This document shows, in pieces, positions 7,772 through 15,720 of a stretch of 64,000 nucleotides of DNA. The DNA comes from PNNG01 sp964577055 (lineage in GTDB: Bacteria; Bacteroidota; Bacteroidia; UBA7662). The translations under genes were made by a program, and so were the position numbers. The notes under the pieces are model-generated. The model was not told the origin of the DNA. It ran no database searches and saw only the letters and a list, made by a program, of their open reading frames with translations. The stretch covers positions 1 through 64,000 of the forward strand of contig CAZNWC010000003.1 in assembly GCA_964577055.1 (NCBI GenBank), written 5' to 3'. Position 1 is the stretch's first letter. The number at the start of each line of letters is the position of its first letter.

Positions 7772-7886
7772 TTTTTTACGATTTAATGCTGGTCTGACCC
7801 CCTTTTTGGCCATGGGTTTAAGCCTGGCTTGCTTTTTTTAGCGCGCACGAAACGCTTTTGGCCTCGGAGGTGTTAACCACATATCG

Positions 7887-7894
7887 TATTTTTG
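7887..7894 (+). promoter_or_regulatory. sodB promoter element TATTTTTG
   Basis: TAnnTTTG match 25 bp before the superoxide dismutase start, giving an ordinary short leader. This contrasts with the genes where the element abuts the ATG. Confidence 0.5.
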
Positions 7895-7919
7895 TACGCA
7901 ACCCTTAAAATTTAGATAC

Positions 7920-8528
7920 ATGGCATTTGAATTACCCGCACTTCCTTACGCGCACAACGCGCTCGAACCGCATATCGACACCGCTACCATGGAGATCCAC
8001 CATGGCAAACACCATGCGGCCTATGTAAATAACCTCAATGCTGCCATTGCAGGCACTGAACATGAGGGCAAATCGCTCGAAGAATTGATGGCCAACATCA
8101 GCAAGCTGCCCGCTGCCGTGCGCAACAATGGCGGAGGTCATTACAACCACAGTTTGTTTTGGAGCATCATGGGTCCAAACGGTGGTGGTGAACCTACCGG
8201 TAAATTGGCCGAAGCGATCAACAGTACTTTTGGCTCTTTTGCAGCTTTCAAAGAAGCGTTCGCCAAAGCAGGTGCTACCCGTTTTGGTTCGGGCTGGGCT
8301 TGGTTGTGTGTTGAAAATGGCAAACTGAAAGTTTGCAGCACCCCTAATCAAGACAACCCCCTCATGGACGTAGTTGCCGACTGCAATGGCACCCCCATCC
8401 TGGGTTTGGATGTTTGGGAACATGCTTATTATTTGCACTACCAGAACCGTCGTCCCGATTACATCAGCGCCTTCTGGAACGTTGTAAACTGGGCCGAAGT
8501 AAGCCGTCGCTACGAAGCCGCGCTTTAA
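7920..8528 (+). CDS. sodB: Superoxide dismutase (Fe/Mn)
   Basis: Cytoplasmic Fe/Mn-type superoxide dismutase of 202 residues, converting superoxide to peroxide and oxygen. Metal ligands of the family are His27 (in HHGKHHAAYVNN), His77 (HYNHSLFW), Asp164 and His168 (DVWEHAYYLHY). Metal preference cannot be decided from the sequence, so sodA is an equally valid name. It is a single-gene unit with a promoter element upstream and a terminator just downstream. Its position beside the metal importer, which may supply its cofactor, is suggestive but common by chance. Confidence 0.96.
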   Translation: MAFELPALPYAHNALEPHIDTATMEIHHGKHHAAYVNNLNAAIAGTEHEGKSLEELMANISKLPAAVRNNGGGHYNHSLFWSIMGPNGGGEPTGKLAEAINSTFGSFAAFKEAFAKAGATRFGSGWAWLCVENGKLKVCSTPNQDNPLMDVVADCNGTPILGLDVWEHAYYLHYQNRRPDYISAFWNVVNWAEVSRRYEAAL

Positions 8529-8547
8529 GCCGCAATTGACCCACAAG

Positions 8548-8578
8548 AAAACCGGATGCCATTGGCTCCGGTTTTTTG
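8548..8578 (+). terminator. sodB terminator
   Basis: AAAACCGGA pairs with TCCGGTTTT around a ten-base loop, followed by T-rich sequence. It begins 20 bp after the stop codon. Confidence 0.85.
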
Positions 8579-8733
8579 TTTTTGGAGATGTCGATGAGAC
8601 CATAAACCAAGCTTCATCTGGTTTGCAGCAGCTGTAAAGTTGCTTTGCATGCTTTGTTGGCATGCCCATGACATTTTTTTGACACGGATGCAATAGCGGT
8701 AAATGCTTGGCGTTTAGAATTCAAATCGCATCT

Positions 8734-8952
8734 ATGGCCCAAAACTCTACCCAACACACCCTGCTTCTTCACCTTTTCAATGAGCTCCGCCCGGCGGAAG
8801 CCAATGCTTTTGAGCACCTGCTCATCAGCGATCCCGAAATGCAGCAAGAATACCGCGAAACCGCCGATTTGGTGGCTGCTTTTACCGCTGAGGTGTTGCC
8901 CGAACCCGATCCGGTGCGCTTAAAGCAGTTGCTCGATTACGCCTCACGTTAA
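8734..8952 (+). CDS. Short helical protein, anti-sigma-like N-terminal fold, unknown
   Basis: A 72-residue soluble protein, starting at MAQNST, where the helical pattern begins. It reads LLLHLFNELRPAEANAFEHLL, ISDPEMQQEYRE, then VRLKQLLDYAS. This pattern (acidic helices, "LxxxLxxxE", a DPEMxxEY turn) is seen in short Bacteroidota proteins that resemble the N-terminal helices of anti-sigma factors, but there is no zinc motif and no membrane helix. It lies upstream of nth in the same orientation. The function is unknown. Coding is supported by frame composition and the recognisable family pattern. Confidence 0.65.
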   Translation: MAQNSTQHTLLLHLFNELRPAEANAFEHLLISDPEMQQEYRETADLVAAFTAEVLPEPDPVRLKQLLDYASR

Positions 8953-8954
8953 AG

Positions 8955-9075
8955 CGGTGGTTTCGGCTCCGCTCAACCACCGGATAATTCATGACACTTT
9001 GAGCTCAATGTAAGTCCGGTCACTTAGCGCAGTCTAAGTGCGGCTCCGCTGGATTCAGTTCCACTCAACCACCGG
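8955..9075. repeat. Short GC-rich inverted/direct repeats between genes
   Basis: CGGTGGTT (8955-8962) pairs with AACCACCG (8975-8982) around a loop containing CGGCTCCGCT. The same two blocks, CGGCTCCGCT and CTCAACCACCGG, recur at 9041-9050 and 9064-9075. They could act as a transcript end for the small gene or be a small REP-like repeat. Confidence 0.5.
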
Positions 9076-9135
9076 AGCTGGCTTCTACCATTGCAGAAGG
9101 GCCGAAATCCCGCCCTTTCTCCGTATTTTTCGGGC

Positions 9136-9813
9136 ATGCGCCGCAAAGAACGCTTCGACTTCATCATCCGCCATTTTTTGCAAACAGCACCAGATGCCGA
9201 AACGGAATTGTTTTACAGCAATCCGTATGAACTGCTGGTGGCCGTGGTACTCAGTGCCCAGTGCACCGATAAACGCGTGAATCTTACCACGCCTCGTTTT
9301 TTTGAGCGATTTCCCACCGCCGAAAGTCTTTCGCGGGCAAGCGTGGAGGAGGTTTTTGCGCTCATCCGCAGCATTTCGTACCCGAACAACAAGGCCAAAC
9401 ATTTGGTGGGGCTCGGACAAATGCTGCACCACGAATTCAACGACATCGTACCGGCCGAAATCGATCAATTGGTGAAGCTGCCCGGCGTAGGCCGCAAAAC
9501 TGCCAATGTGATTGCTTCGGTTATTTTCGACAAGCCAGCCATGGCGGTCGATACGCATGTTTTCAGGGTTTCGGCGCGTTTGGGCCTTACCCAAAAGGCC
9601 CGCACACCCCTTGAAACCGAAAAACAACTCATCAAATACTTGCCCGAGCACCTCGTAAGCCGGGCACACCATTGGCTGATACTCCACGGTCGCTACATTT
9701 GCGTGGCACGAAGCCCGAAATGTGGTGAATGTGCCTTGCAAGAAGCCTGTCAGTGGTATCAAAAACAAGCGCGAAAAGCCGCGCGCAACCTTACAACGCA
9801 TGCTACAAACTGA
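9136..9813 (+). CDS. nth: Endonuclease III (DNA glycosylase/AP lyase)
   Basis: Base-excision repair enzyme removing oxidised pyrimidines and cutting at the abasic site. At 225 residues it has the helix-hairpin-helix LPGVGRKTA with catalytic Lys121, catalytic Asp139 in VDTHVFRV, and a [4Fe-4S] loop with Cys189, Cys196, Cys199 and Cys205 (spacing C-x6-C-x2-C-x5-C). The ATG chosen gives the typical MRRKERFDFI start and lies 4 nt after TATTTTTC. An upstream in-frame ATG would place the promoter element inside the gene. The 3' end overlaps the next gene by 14 nt. Confidence 0.95.
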   Translation: MRRKERFDFIIRHFLQTAPDAETELFYSNPYELLVAVVLSAQCTDKRVNLTTPRFFERFPTAESLSRASVEEVFALIRSISYPNNKAKHLVGLGQMLHHEFNDIVPAEIDQLVKLPGVGRKTANVIASVIFDKPAMAVDTHVFRVSARLGLTQKARTPLETEKQLIKYLPEHLVSRAHHWLILHGRYICVARSPKCGECALQEACQWYQKQARKAARNLTTHATN

Positions 9814-10591
9814 TTTAACCGGAAAAACCGCCCTAGTAGGTGGTGCTACCCAAGGCATTGGCAAAGCCACCGCGATGTTACTGGCTGCTCAAGGCGCCAA
9901 TGTGATTGTGATGGCCCGCAACCCCGATACCCTGCTGCAAACCATGAACGACTTGCCGAACAATGGCAATCAGGAGCATGGCTTTTTGGCTTGCGATATG
10001 GGCAATACCTCCATGCTGCAAAGTGTATTGGCGGCATGGACGGGTGGTGGCATGATGGCGCATATTCTGGTCAACAATTCAGGTGGACCACCTGCTGGTC
10101 CGATTACGGCTGCCAAGCTTGTGGAGTTCGAAAATGCTTTTCGCCAGCACCTCTTGGCCAATCACCTGCTGGCGCAAGCCCTTTTGCCGGGCATGAAAGA
10201 AGCGGGTTATGGCCGCATCATCAATGTGATCAGCACTTCGGTGAAATTGCCGCTCAAAGGTTTGGGCGTGAGCAATACCATCCGTGCAGCGGTGGCCAAT
10301 TGGGCCAAAACGCTTTCGAACGAGGTAGCGCCTTTTGGTATTACCGTGAACAATGTATTGCCGGGTGCCACACGAACGGGAAGGTTAGAGCAAATCATGC
10401 AAAACAAGGCCGAAAAAACCGGCCATGAAGTGAGCGATGTGGCTGCCGAAATGTTGGCTGAAATTCCAGCCGGTCGGTTTGGCGAACCAGAAGAAGTAGC
10501 GGCTGCCATTGCCTTTTTGGCGAGTCCGGCAGCGGCCTACATCAACGGCATCAACCTGCCGGTAGATGGTGGCAGAACTGGAAACCTTTAA
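9800..10591 (+). CDS. SDR-family oxidoreductase with altered active site
   Basis: A 263-residue short-chain dehydrogenase/reductase fold. The nucleotide-binding GATQGIG (15-21), NNSGG (92-96) and C-terminal NGINLPVDGGR are intact. The catalytic Tyr and Lys of the usual YxxxK are replaced: the aligned positions are Ser158 and Arg162 (SNTIR). A divergent subgroup often labelled 3-oxoacyl-ACP-reductase-like carries such changes, so the protein may act by another mechanism or be non-catalytic. It is coupled to nth by overlap and followed 10 bp later by the aldehyde dehydrogenase, suggesting a shared substrate pathway. FabG is unlikely. Confidence 0.85.
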   Translation: MLQTDLTGKTALVGGATQGIGKATAMLLAAQGANVIVMARNPDTLLQTMNDLPNNGNQEHGFLACDMGNTSMLQSVLAAWTGGGMMAHILVNNSGGPPAGPITAAKLVEFENAFRQHLLANHLLAQALLPGMKEAGYGRIINVISTSVKLPLKGLGVSNTIRAAVANWAKTLSNEVAPFGITVNNVLPGATRTGRLEQIMQNKAEKTGHEVSDVAAEMLAEIPAGRFGEPEEVAAAIAFLASPAAAYINGINLPVDGGRTGNL

Positions 10592-10601
10592 TGACAGGTT
10601 T

Positions 10602-12044
10602 ATGATCGACATCCTCAATTACATCAACGGACAGTTTCAACCCGCTTTAGGCGGTGGATGGTTAAACAACCACGAACCAGCCACAGGCGCGGTATACAGT
10701 CAGCTGCCCTATTCGCAAGCCGCCGATGTGGAGGCAGCCATTGCCGCCGCAGAAGCCGCTTTTCCGTCATGGAGTACCCTGCCTGCGGCTGAGCGAGCCG
10801 CCATCATGGATCGGGTGGCAGATTTGTTGGAAAGCCGTCTGGAGGAGTTTGCCCGGACCGAAAGCCGCGACCAAGGCAAGCCCGTAGCGCTGGCCCGCCG
10901 CATGGACATCCCCCGAGCTGTTGACAATTTCCGCTTTTTTGCATCGGCCATCAAACACTGGAGCAGCGAGGCGCATGTGACCGATCAAACGGCCATCAAT
11001 TACACCCTGCGGCAACCCTTGGGCGTGGTCGGTTGCATCTCACCCTGGAATTTACCCTTGTATTTATTTACCTGGAAGATTGCTCCTGCCCTGGCTGCGG
11101 GCAATACGGTGGTGGCCAAACCTTCGGAAATCACGCCCATGACGGCCTTTTTGTTCAGCGAATTGTGTTGTGAGGCCGGCATGCCCCCAGGGGTACTCAA
11201 CATTGTTCATGGCCTGGGCGCCAGCATTGGCAATACGCTCAATGTACATCCGGCGGTAAAGGCCATCAGCTTCACCGGGGGAACCCTCACCGGGGCAACC
11301 ATCGCCCGGCAGGCCGCACCGCTTTTTAAAAAATTATCGTTGGAGCTGGGGGGAAAAAACCCTACGCTCATTTTCGCCGATGCCGATTATGACTTGGCGC
11401 TTGCTACCGCGGTACGATCGGCCTTCACCAACCAGGGAGAAATTTGCCTTTGCGGTTCGCGCATTATGGTGGAGCGAAGCATTTACGAACGTTTCCGTGC
11501 TGATTTTGTGGCCCGAGTGGCTGCATTAAAAGTAGGCGACCCTGAAGACGAAACGGTTGATTTGGGCGCCATTGCCTCCGAAGCCCATTTCAACAAGGTG
11601 ATGGGCTACATTCAATTGGCGCAGGAAGAAGGCGGCACGGTCCTCACCGGCGGAACAGCCGTGCAAGGCACAGGCCGTTGTTCAGGCGGTTGGTTCATTC
11701 GCCCCACGGTGATTGAGGGCCTGGCCAACAGCTGCCGTACCAATCAGGAAGAGATATTTGGTCCGGTAGTTACCCTGCAGCCTTTCGACACCGAAGAGGA
11801 AGCACTCGCCATGGCCAACGACACCCAATACGGCTTGGCCGCGGGGGTATGGACCAGCAATTTGGGTCGCACACACCGCTTGGGTGTTCGGCTCAAATTT
11901 GGCATTGTGTGGGTAAACTGCTGGTTGCTGCGCGATTTGCGTACGCCATTCGGCGGTCACAAAGCCTCTGGTGTTGGCAGAGAAGGCGGTTGGGAAGCGT
12001 TGCGGTTTTTCACCGAGCCTACGAATGTGTGTGTAAAGATTTGA
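10602..12044 (+). CDS. Aldehyde dehydrogenase, 2-aminomuconate/2-hydroxymuconate semialdehyde type
   Basis: NAD-dependent aldehyde dehydrogenase of 480 residues. The general-base Glu is in LELGGKNP (near 247) and the nucleophile Cys in GEICLCGSR (near 283). The CLCGSR context, WNLPLYLFTWKIAPAL and the C-terminal GWEALRFFTEPTNVCVKI resemble the ALDH8/DmpC group, which oxidises 2-aminomuconate or 2-hydroxymuconate semialdehyde in tryptophan (kynurenine) or catechol breakdown. A RidA-like protein resembling 2-aminomuconate deaminase is encoded 6.6 kb away. The start at MIDILNYING is preferred over an upstream ATG that would overlap the SDR gene. The class is firm, the substrate inferred. Confidence 0.85.
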   Translation: MIDILNYINGQFQPALGGGWLNNHEPATGAVYSQLPYSQAADVEAAIAAAEAAFPSWSTLPAAERAAIMDRVADLLESRLEEFARTESRDQGKPVALARRMDIPRAVDNFRFFASAIKHWSSEAHVTDQTAINYTLRQPLGVVGCISPWNLPLYLFTWKIAPALAAGNTVVAKPSEITPMTAFLFSELCCEAGMPPGVLNIVHGLGASIGNTLNVHPAVKAISFTGGTLTGATIARQAAPLFKKLSLELGGKNPTLIFADADYDLALATAVRSAFTNQGEICLCGSRIMVERSIYERFRADFVARVAALKVGDPEDETVDLGAIASEAHFNKVMGYIQLAQEEGGTVLTGGTAVQGTGRCSGGWFIRPTVIEGLANSCRTNQEEIFGPVVTLQPFDTEEEALAMANDTQYGLAAGVWTSNLGRTHRLGVRLKFGIVWVNCWLLRDLRTPFGGHKASGVGREGGWEALRFFTEPTNVCVKI

Positions 12045-12163
12045 GCTTTTGGTTTGGCTGAGCGGGGTGAATCTGCTAAAGCGCTGGATTGCGACGAAAA
12101 AGAGCACATCTAAACGCTTTGAAACAAGCTTATTACACTTTCAGAAAAAATAAATGAATGGCG

Positions 12164-12182
12164 ATTGTAACGTTTGGTAGCT
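12164..12182 (+). promoter_or_regulatory. Conserved leader/promoter block of lipoprotein paralogue 1
   Basis: ATTGTAACGTTTGGTAGCT, repeated with one change before the second paralogue at 13099-13117. Further matches down to the ATG (GCTATT, GG-GTGT, ATCAAAAA) show that the leader was duplicated with the gene. It may contain the promoter (TAACGTTTG resembles TAnnTTTG with an extra base). Confidence 0.5.
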
Positions 12183-12219
12183 CCTTTGGCTATTGGGTGT
12201 GAATCAAAAATTCTAAAAA

Positions 12220-12810
12220 ATGTATCTGAAAAAAGTAGTAGGAATGTTGGCAGTAGCTGTCGCTTTCATGAGTTGCGAAAATGAGAATTTGCAACCAAAT
12301 CCCACCCCCATCCCCAATGCGAACAACCCTGTGCGCACATCGGGTTCAACAGCCACGTTTAGGATCAATGGTATTACCCAAACGCATCAATCTGCAGGCT
12401 TTGGTTTTTCTTGCTCTGATACGTCCAGTACTACCTGGGCTTTGGCCACTGGCAATAGCATAAGCTGGAATCCCAGCACGCGTACGTTGGCCGCAGGGCC
12501 TAATGATACCATGCTAGCTCTAATTTGGGAAACGCCAACGGCTAGTGTCGGTACATATACGATTGCCAATCAAGAAGATGCATTTTGTTTCCTTGATGTT
12601 CCGGGAAATATGTTTCGGCAATATGATGCCACAGGCTTAACGATAAACATCGTTCGCATCACAACCGATTCTATCTTTGGAGACTACAGTGGGGCTTTGC
12701 GGGTAATTTCTGGATTCCAGTTGGATCCTTCAGGCAATTTGGTTCCGGTTTTTTCAGGTGCTATAGATTCGGTCAGCACCTCATTCGGTGTCAAGCGCAA
12801 TCCTTGTTAA
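12220..12810 (+). CDS. Lipoprotein, tandem paralogue 1, unknown function
   Basis: A 196-residue lipoprotein with lipobox FMSC and an Asn/Pro-rich linker (PNPTPIPNANNP). The folded part starts at TFRINGITQTHQSAGFGFSC and ends, as in its neighbour, with FGVKRNPC. Two conserved Cys pairs (FSCSDT, AFCF/ICFI) and the terminal Cys may form disulfides. It is about 65% identical to the next gene across the folded domain. The TFRING opening is like that of unnamed Bacteroidota lipoproteins (DUF6252-type), but I do not assign it. It has its own leader and a strong terminator. Confidence 0.8.
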   Translation: MYLKKVVGMLAVAVAFMSCENENLQPNPTPIPNANNPVRTSGSTATFRINGITQTHQSAGFGFSCSDTSSTTWALATGNSISWNPSTRTLAAGPNDTMLALIWETPTASVGTYTIANQEDAFCFLDVPGNMFRQYDATGLTINIVRITTDSIFGDYSGALRVISGFQLDPSGNLVPVFSGAIDSVSTSFGVKRNPC

Positions 12811-12829
12811 TCCTTACTTGATTTACTGC

Positions 12830-12861
12830 GCGGGAAGTGTATTTCCACTTCCCGCTTTTTT
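12830..12861 (+). terminator. Terminator of lipoprotein paralogue 1
   Basis: GCGGGAAGTG-tatttc-CACTTCCCGC with perfect ten-base arms and a T-run. A degenerate version of the same hairpin follows the second paralogue, so the terminator was duplicated with the gene. Confidence 0.9.
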
Positions 12862-13152
12862 CCTACCCCGCGCTGGGTTCAAATAGATTTACAGCACAAT
12901 ACGTTCATACAAGCATTGGCATATAGAGCCCCGCATTTATACCCGATAGGGTAAAACTAAGTGAAGCAATACAGGTGTATTAACTGGCGGAAAGCGCTTT
13001 GAATAGGCAATTGTTAAAATTGGTCTTGACAGGTCACAAACGATTTCCACTTCTTGCTGTTCGTTTACAGGGATTACACCTGAAAAAAGTTAGTAGTTAT
13101 TGTAACGTTTGGTCGCTTTTGATGCTATTAGGAGTGTATTAAAATCAAAAAA
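12862..13152. other. Intergenic region between the paralogues
   Basis: No gene visible. Apart from the conserved leader block near its right end I see nothing notable. Confidence 0.5.
13099..13117 (+). promoter_or_regulatory. Conserved leader/promoter block of lipoprotein paralogue 2
   Basis: ATTGTAACGTTTGGTCGCT, one mismatch from the block ahead of paralogue 1. It lies about 35 nt before the ATG. Confidence 0.5.
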
Positions 13153-13740
13153 ATGAAATTCAAACAAACCTTGGTCTACCTCTCGATGATTGTCAGCTTT
13201 TGCAGCTGCGAACCAGAAGAAGTTTTTCAGCAGAACTTTACTCCCGCACCCAAAGACACGACTTTTATATCAGGCTCAAATACTACCTTCAGAATCAATG
13301 GTGCAACCCAAATACAGCAATCTGCAGGTTTTGGTTTTTCTTGCTCAGATACTTCTGGCATTACTTGGGCTTTGGCCACTGGCAACGGGGTAACATGGGA
13401 TCCCGCCACCCGCGTACTTGCAGCAGGTGCTAACGACACCATGTTCGGCCTGGTGTGGGAATCGACAGCCTCCATCCTTAGTACATATACTTTTTCAAGT
13501 TGGAATGCTGCTATCTGTTTTATCGACATCCCCGGTGTGTTGTTCAGGCAGTATGATCCTTCGGGTTTGACTGTTAATATCGTCCGCATAACCACCGATT
13601 CCATTTTTGGTGATTACAGTGGGGCTTTGCGTGAATTTTCGGGCTTCACCTTGGATCCATTTGGCAATTTGGTGCCTACCTACACGGGTGTTGTTGATTC
13701 GGTGAGTACGGTGTTTGGCGTGAAGCGTAATCCTTGTTAA
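13153..13740 (+). CDS. Lipoprotein, tandem paralogue 2, unknown function
   Basis: A 195-residue lipoprotein with lipobox FCSC. The N-terminal linker differs from paralogue 1, but the domain from TFRINGATQ to the terminal GVKRNPC is very similar, including RITTDSIFGDYSGALR. Third positions have changed widely between the copies while the protein core is kept, so the duplication is old and both copies are under selection. It is followed by a weak hairpin and then, 54 bp on, by an ECF sigma factor. Confidence 0.8.
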   Translation: MKFKQTLVYLSMIVSFCSCEPEEVFQQNFTPAPKDTTFISGSNTTFRINGATQIQQSAGFGFSCSDTSGITWALATGNGVTWDPATRVLAAGANDTMFGLVWESTASILSTYTFSSWNAAICFIDIPGVLFRQYDPSGLTVNIVRITTDSIFGDYSGALREFSGFTLDPFGNLVPTYTGVVDSVSTVFGVKRNPC

Positions 13741-13759
13741 TCTAGCCTTTAGCCATTTA

Positions 13760-13790
13760 GTGCGGAAGGGGGTTTCCGCTTCCCACTTTT
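13760..13790 (+). terminator. Degenerate terminator of lipoprotein paralogue 2
   Basis: GTG-c-GGAAG and CTTCC-CAC arms with one bulge, followed by TTTT. It is the counterpart of the stronger hairpin after paralogue 1 and may allow read-through into the sigma-factor gene, whose ATG is 4 nt away. Confidence 0.45.
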
Positions 13791-13793
13791 AAC

Positions 13794-14312
13794 ATGCTCA
13801 GCCAAGACCAATTTCTTCAGTGTTTACCCGGCGCCTTGCGTGGCGACAAGCGGTGCGAGCGCCTCATTTACGAGGGCTATGTGGGCTTTGCCTACAACCT
13901 GGCGCGCAAGTACGGTTTTGCCGATGACGATGCTGCCGATGTGGCCCAAGAAGCACTGATCATTGCCTTCGAAAAGTTAAAAAAGTACCAGGCCGATAAG
14001 GGCAACTTCAAATCGTGGTTGGCCAAAATCACCATCAACCTGGCGCTCAAAATGAAAAGAAAAAATGCCAATCAAAGCGCCATGGAAGACCTCAGTCAGT
14101 TGGAAGATTTGCTCCCCCAAATGGATGCGCGGCTGTTTCAGCTCGAGGATGTATTGCCCCGCTTGAATGGCGAACAGCGCGAATTGTTTACCCTCTATTT
14201 CGAATACGGCATGAACCACCAGGAAGTGGCCGAGAACTTGCAGATAAGCAATACCAACTCTCGGGTGCGCATTCACCGCCTTGTAAAACAACTTAAAACC
14301 CTCTTCCAATGA
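13794..14312 (+). CDS. ECF-type RNA polymerase sigma factor
   Basis: A 172-residue group IV sigma factor. Region 2 lies at about residues 25-95 (FAYNLARKYGFADDDAADVAQEA, then KGNFKSWLAKITINLAL). Region 4 is at about 125-170, with the helix-turn-helix HQEVAENLQISNTNSRVRIHRLVKQL. The acidic stretch between them is the linker. Its stop overlaps the next gene's start (ATGA), so sigma factor and membrane partner are translationally coupled, as for sigma/anti-sigma pairs. Target promoters cannot be seen here. Confidence 0.92.
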   Translation: MLSQDQFLQCLPGALRGDKRCERLIYEGYVGFAYNLARKYGFADDDAADVAQEALIIAFEKLKKYQADKGNFKSWLAKITINLALKMKRKNANQSAMEDLSQLEDLLPQMDARLFQLEDVLPRLNGEQRELFTLYFEYGMNHQEVAENLQISNTNSRVRIHRLVKQLKTLFQ

Positions 14313-15571
14313 CGCCATTACATCCGAAATTGAATTGGGAAACATTTGAGCGCGAACGTGCCCGCCGCAAACGCCGGAAGTTTTTCTGGTGGTTCAGCTC
14401 AGCCCTGGGCATGCTGGGACTATTGGCATTAGGGGTTTACTCCTTTACCCAACCAGCTGCCTTGCCCGACCTGGCAAGCAAAGCACCCAAAGAAATAGCC
14501 CAACCGGCCGACATCCTTCCACCGGCAACCACTCCAGCTGAAACCCTGCCAGAAGTGGATAGGGAGGATTCGCCTGCCCAAAGGTTGCGTCCAGCTGTAC
14601 AGAAAGTAAGTCCAAACGCTGCAGCAAAATCGGTAGTTACTGCTTCAATAAGCGCAAAAGAGGCGCAGCAACCCATCATCCAGCCTGCCGCAGTACAGCC
14701 TACCTCCGTGCTAGCCCAACAGGTCGACAATAAGGAGCTGGCTACACCCAACGAACAGCCTTCGGTACTGCAAGAAGCTACTACAACCAATGCAACCAAA
14801 GACGCTGCACTGACCGAGCAATTGTCTACGCCAATGGCTGATAGCGTAGCGTTGGCATTGGAAAACATCCCCAACCGACAAAAAACAGCCCAAAAGGCAG
14901 GTTCAAACAGTGCTTGGACTGTTTTTGCAGCTTGGTCGCCCTGGCACTTGGCCGAATTTGAAACAGCAGTGAATGATGCCAGCAGCTTGGCTTACCGTCC
15001 GCTCAACAGCCTGAACTTGGGCTTGGGTGTGGATGTGTTTTCAACCAGCAAAATGAAGATTCGCCTCGAACCCCAATTTGTTGTACAGCGTTTTCAAATG
15101 CAATTCGAAGGCAGTTTAGCTGCCTTTCAAATTGCACCTGGCTCGGTCGTGGGTTATTTGCAAGACGTTAAGGGGGTGGTGCCTGTGATTTCAGACACGG
15201 TTCGTGGTTTATCGAACATGCGTACCAAACAAAATGGCAGCTTGCAAGAGTTGACAGTACCTGTGAGCTTATCTACTGCGCTTTGGAACAGGGGCGCCCT
15301 GCAGCTGCGGTTAAATATTTCGGCCGGCTTCCATTACGTATTTGTCTTGCGGGGTACTTGGTTCAATGGTACTGAATTGTACGCCCTAGAGCGGCCAGAT
15401 AACCGTTTGGGACTGCTGGGCGGCGGTGGCTTGACCATGAGTTATCAGCCCCGCTGGTTGATTTACCAAACAGGTGTGAGCTCGATGTACCGTGGTGCCA
15501 CCACCAACCAACAATTGCCTTGGCGGCACCAATTGCAGCTGTCGGTGGCAGTGCCGTTGGGGAAGCGCTGA
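14309..15571 (+). CDS. Inner-membrane-anchored protein with C-terminal beta-barrel, probable sigma partner
   Basis: A 420-residue protein. Residues 1-30 are basic cytoplasmic (RERARRKRRKFFWW), 31-50 form one membrane helix (LGMLGLLALGVYSF), about 55-200 are a Pro/Ala/Thr/Gln-rich disordered linker, and about 205-420 have the alternating pattern of an outer-membrane beta-barrel, ending LSVAVPLGKR. It is translationally coupled to the ECF sigma factor, and its short cytoplasmic N-terminus could be the anti-sigma part. Similar fusions (anti-sigma-like anchor plus barrel) occur next to sigma factors in Bacteroidota. A protein holding both membranes would be well placed to sense envelope strain; that is inference. 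Confidence 0.75.
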   Translation: MTPLHPKLNWETFERERARRKRRKFFWWFSSALGMLGLLALGVYSFTQPAALPDLASKAPKEIAQPADILPPATTPAETLPEVDREDSPAQRLRPAVQKVSPNAAAKSVVTASISAKEAQQPIIQPAAVQPTSVLAQQVDNKELATPNEQPSVLQEATTTNATKDAALTEQLSTPMADSVALALENIPNRQKTAQKAGSNSAWTVFAAWSPWHLAEFETAVNDASSLAYRPLNSLNLGLGVDVFSTSKMKIRLEPQFVVQRFQMQFEGSLAAFQIAPGSVVGYLQDVKGVVPVISDTVRGLSNMRTKQNGSLQELTVPVSLSTALWNRGALQLRLNISAGFHYVFVLRGTWFNGTELYALERPDNRLGLLGGGGLTMSYQPRWLIYQTGVSSMYRGATTNQQLPWRHQLQLSVAVPLGKR

Positions 15572-15623
15572 GGCATTGGATTTATTTGTTTTCTTGAACA
15601 GCTTGAGATCTCCTGGACCGAAG

Positions 15624-15720
15624 TGCGGTGAATCAGTCCCGTATTCACCGCATATTTTGCGGTGTAAATGAATAGGTGCGGCAAATATACCCTATATTTA
15701 CCGCACTAATTGCGGCGAAT
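15624..15720. promoter_or_regulatory. Six-half-site operator array in front of fic
   Basis: Half-sites of the form TGCGGTGAAT (or its reverse) lie at 15624-15633 (+), 15643-15652 (-), 15658-15667 (+), 15677-15686 (+), 15696-15705 (-) and 15711-15720 (+). They pair into palindromes such as TTCACCGCA-tatt-TTGCGGTGTAA and TTTACCGCA-ctaa-TTGCGGCGAA. The last half-site touches the ATG. The likely ligand is the C-terminal winged helix of the Fic protein itself. Confidence 0.75.
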
